Assembly: GCF_024171495.1 (NCBI RefSeq)
Contig: NZ_JALJZW010000001.1
Coordinates: 806,001 to 870,000, forward strand
From: Deinococcus sp. HSC-46F16
GTDB taxonomy: Bacteria > Deinococcota > Deinococci > Deinococcales > Deinococcaceae
Length of the DNA: 64,000 nt
Direction of reading: 5' to 3'
The stretch's first letter is position 1; the number at the start of each line of letters is the position of its first letter. A model generated the notes under the pieces. It saw only the letters and a program-made list of their open reading frames with translations. It had not been told where the DNA came from and did not search any database. The translations under genes were made by a program, and so were the position numbers. Of the stretch, positions 58,720-64,000 are shown piece by piece.

Positions 58720-60117
58720 ATGACCATTCCCGAACCCGACTCGCGCACGCTGGCGACCCTGTCTCCGGAGGCGGCTCTGGCGGCAGCGCAGGCCCACGGC
58801 GCGACGGCGGGCACCCTGTCGGGCCTCGCCGGGCATCCCGACGCGCGGGTGCGCTCGCAGGTGGCGCGGCACCCCAACACGCCCGCCGAGGTGCTGGGCA
58901 CGCTGGCCCCCGCCTTTCCGCGCGAGGTGTTGCACAATCCCGGCCTGCCGCTGATGCGCCTCGCCCGGCCGGGGCTGCTGAACCTCTTTCCGGCCGAGGG
59001 GGTCACGGCCCTGCTCGCGCTGCCGGAAGCGCCCGCCTGGGTGGTGGATGGTGCGGCCCGGCACGAGGACTTCGGGGTGAGAACGGCCCTCGCCGCCCGG
59101 CCGGGTCTGGGCGCCGAGCGGGTGCAGGCCCTCGCCGCCGACGCGGGCTGGCAGGTGCGCGAGGCGGTGGCGCGGCGGCCCGACCTCTCGGAGCCGCTGG
59201 TGCGGCAACTCGCCGCCGACGACGATTACGACGTACGCAAGGCGGTGGCGGCCCGCCCCGACCTCCCCGGCGACGTGCTGCGGACGTTGGTGACCGATGC
59301 GCACGGCTTCGTGCGGGCTTCGGTCGCGCGGCGGCTGGACCTGCCGCTGGACTGCCTGCTCACGCTGGCAACCGACGACGACCCCGACGTGCTCTCGACC
59401 CTGGCGCGGCGGGTGGACCTGCCCCGCAACGTGCGTGACTGGCTGGCGGCGAACGAGCACCCCAGCGTGCGGGCGGCGGCCCTGCAAGCCTGGACCGTGC
59501 CGCCGGAGGCCCTCGCCCGCGCCGAGCACGACGCCGAGGACGAGGTCCGCGCGGCCCTGGCCCGACGTCCCGACGCGCCGCCGGAGCTGCTGGTGCGGCT
59601 GGCGGGCGACGAGGCCGAACAGGTTCGCCGCGCCGTGCTGGAACGCACCGACCTGCCGGAAGACGCCGTACTCGCCCTCGCGCATGCCCCGGAGCAGGAC
59701 ATCCGCCTGCATGTGGCCAGCGCCGAAGGGCTGAGCGGCGCGGTGTTGGACGTGCTGCTGGACGACCCGGACACGGCGGTGCGGACCCTGCTCGCCGTGC
59801 GGCCCGACCTCGGCCCGGAGCGCCTAGCCCGTCTCGCCGCCGACCCTGACCCAGAGGTGCGCCGGGCGGTGGCCTACGCCGAGGCGCCCGGTGACGCGGT
59901 GCTGACCGTCCTCGCCGCCGACCCCAACATCGGGGTGCGCCGCGCCGCTGCCCGGCACCCGGCCCTCTCCCCCGCCCTCCTGCCCCCGCTGGCCGCCGAT
60001 GCCGACGAGGGAGTGCGCCTCGCGGCCGCTGGGAGAGGCGATCTGCCGGAGGAGGTGCGCGAGCGGCTGCGGGCCGACCCTGACTCCAGCGTGCGGGCGG
60101 AGGTGGGAGGAGCATAG
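58720..60117 (+). CDS. LRV-type (leucine-rich repeat variant) solenoid protein
   Basis: A 465-residue protein built of about fifteen to sixteen 24-residue helical repeats with the pattern DPDxxVRRAVARRPDLPPELLxxLA (for example ADDDYDVRKAVAARPDLPGDVLRTLV). No signal peptide is present. LRV proteins resemble HEAT/armadillo-like superhelices; the original Azotobacter form has a 4Fe-4S N-terminus, which is absent here. It is probably a protein-binding scaffold. It has no partner operon except an unrelated divergent gene. Confidence 0.85.
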   Translation: MTIPEPDSRTLATLSPEAALAAAQAHGATAGTLSGLAGHPDARVRSQVARHPNTPAEVLGTLAPAFPREVLHNPGLPLMRLARPGLLNLFPAEGVTALLALPEAPAWVVDGAARHEDFGVRTALAARPGLGAERVQALAADAGWQVREAVARRPDLSEPLVRQLAADDDYDVRKAVAARPDLPGDVLRTLVTDAHGFVRASVARRLDLPLDCLLTLATDDDPDVLSTLARRVDLPRNVRDWLAANEHPSVRAAALQAWTVPPEALARAEHDAEDEVRAALARRPDAPPELLVRLAGDEAEQVRRAVLERTDLPEDAVLALAHAPEQDIRLHVASAEGLSGAVLDVLLDDPDTAVRTLLAVRPDLGPERLARLAADPDPEVRRAVAYAEAPGDAVLTVLAADPNIGVRRAAARHPALSPALLPPLAADADEGVRLAAAGRGDLPEEVRERLRADPDSSVRAEVGGA

Positions 60118-60161
60118 GCCCCACGCCCGCCCCAGCTGTCCACCCAGTCGGGCCAGGTGGG

Positions 60162-60190
60162 TTGGTCGTCTCAGCTTCCTCCGGGATACT
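60162..60190 (+). promoter_or_regulatory. Sigma-70-like promoter for the binding protein gene
   Basis: TTGGTC (60162-60167) and GATACT (60185-60190) are 17 bases apart, giving a start about 65 bases before ATG 60262. Unlike its neighbours this gene has a leader with AGGAGG before the start. Confidence 0.5.
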
Positions 60191-60261
60191 GCCCGCACCC
60201 GGCGGCGGACGCTCGAGGGGCTTTTCCCAGGCCCCGGCGCCGGAGCGTATCAGGAGGCTGA

Positions 60262-61407
<1,146 letters not shown>

Positions 61408-61421
61408 AGTTCAGCCCCTCC

Positions 61422-61458
61422 CATCACGCCACGTCCTCCAGTTGGACGTGGCGTGATG
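61422..61458 (+). terminator. Perfect 15-bp hairpin terminator
   Basis: CATCACGCCACGTCC (61422-61436) pairs exactly with 61444-61458 around loop TCCAGTT, followed by CTGTTTGG. It lies 14 bases after the binding protein gene. Confidence 0.85.
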
Positions 61459-61492
61459 CTGTTTGGCCTGCCCACTGCGCCAGACTGCCCCC

Positions 61493-61954
61493 ATGACCGA
61501 CATCCGTTTGCCCCTGGGCGGCCTGAAGTTCAGCGTCCGGGTCGCCATCCTCTGCGTGCGGGGAGACCACCTGCTCGCCAACACCGCCGACGGGCTGGGC
61601 TTCTGGTTCCTGCCGGGCGGCGCCCTCGCCACGGACGAGGATGTGGCGACCTGCGCCGCCCGCGAGTGGGAGGAAGAGCTGGGAGTTCCGGCAGGCCCGC
61701 TGCGCCTCGTGGGCGTGCTGGAAAACTTCTTCGGCCCGTCGAGCAAGCGCCAGCATGAGCTGGGCTTCTACTTCCGCATGGAGGCGCCACCGGAGCTGCC
61801 ACAGACCCCCTTTTCCGTGCTGGACAGCCCGGAGACGACCTGTGAGTGGGTGCCCCTCTCCGAGCTGTCCGCCCGGCCGGTCTACCCGCTCGCCGTAGCG
61901 GACTTCCTGAGCGCTGGCCCCGGCGAGGTGCGCCACCGCGTCGAGCGGAATTGA
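61493..61954 (+). CDS. Nudix hydrolase
   Basis: A 153-residue Nudix protein. The Nudix box GALATDEDVATCAAREWEEELGV fits GX5EX7REUXEEXGU exactly and is preceded by FWFLPGG. It cleaves nucleoside diphosphate-linked compounds; Deinococcus genomes encode many of these. Substrate cannot be told. ATG 61493 follows a weak CAGACT -10 box. Convergent with uvrD, 2 bases apart. Confidence 0.92.
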   Translation: MTDIRLPLGGLKFSVRVAILCVRGDHLLANTADGLGFWFLPGGALATDEDVATCAAREWEEELGVPAGPLRLVGVLENFFGPSSKRQHELGFYFRMEAPPELPQTPFSVLDSPETTCEWVPLSELSARPVYPLAVADFLSAGPGEVRHRVERN

Positions 61955-61956
61955 CC

Positions 61957-64000
<2,044 letters not shown>

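Overview
This 64 kb window is a high-GC chromosome segment that most probably comes from a Deinococcus species. The reasons are gene content (Deinococcus-type nusA-ylxR-infB, fused secDF, a System I cytochrome c maturation cluster, a CHASE/PAS/GAF sensor kinase, UvrD), dense GC-rich coding on both strands, and above all the promoter style. About twenty genes have a TANNNT -10 box only 5 to 9 bases before the start codon, as in the leaderless transcripts described for Deinococcus. I see no rRNA, tRNA, CRISPR array, prophage or intact insertion sequence.

Layout. 1-6.1 kb: end of nusA, ylxR and infB closed by a strong terminator, a secreted Gly-rich protein, a small membrane protein and a one-piece SecDF. 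6.2-8.9 kb: a secreted protein, a lower-GC Mrr-like endonuclease, a Tat-exported intradiol dioxygenase and a small CxxC protein. 9.0-19.7 kb: the cytochrome c maturation cluster (ccdA, ccmA, ccmB, then ccmC-D-E-F-G-H, a CcmI-TPR-cytochrome c fusion and a Rieske protein). It is interrupted by a leucine-rich-repeat protein and a divergent lipoprotein. 19.7-32.9 kb: metabolic genes (LLM oxidoreductase, CitE-like lyase plus MaoC hydratase, MATE exporter, aldo/keto reductase, BenE transporter, PLP enzyme, DUF255 thioredoxin protein, rpiA, bcp, deoC, maf, osmC). 33.1-38.5 kb: an aroE-sensor kinase-hybrid kinase operon with 4-base overlaps. 38.6-43.5 kb: the phoH-ybeY-dgkA-CorC/HlyC-cdd cluster, interrupted by a small winged-helix gene and a gene encoding only the C-terminal end of an MMPL transporter. 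43.5-47.9 kb: two tandem paralogous secreted proteins and the glyoxylate shunt operon aceB-aceA, preceded by an inverted-repeat operator candidate. 47.9-55.1 kb: HAD hydrolase, NrnA-type DHH phosphoesterase, DegV plus a serine beta-lactamase-like protein, and a very large membrane Fe-S oxidoreductase. 55.3-64 kb: DUF2726 protein, MoxR ATPase with a VWA/HExxH partner, metallophosphoesterase, LRV-repeat protein, an orphan amino-acid binding protein, a Nudix hydrolase and the C-terminal two thirds or more of UvrD.

How the genes work together. The ccm genes form one pathway: heme export and chaperoning by CcmABCDE, apocytochrome thiol reduction by CcdA, CcmG and CcmH, and ligation by CcmF/H/I. 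The last two genes supply a c-type cytochrome and a Rieske protein that may be linked to electron transfer. aceB-aceA gives growth on C2 units, and the CitE-like/MaoC pair could feed acetyl-CoA or glyoxylate into it.

The observations I consider most novel are: a C-terminal tail on the Fe-S oxidoreductase with eight regularly spaced RKxWxPK-type motifs; intergenic repeat families whose hairpin arms differ by compensating changes; a 59-codon upstream frame or attenuator in front of the CorC/HlyC gene; the CcmI-cytochrome c fusion; and a 55-codon patch of foreign-looking codon use over the most conserved helicase motif of uvrD.
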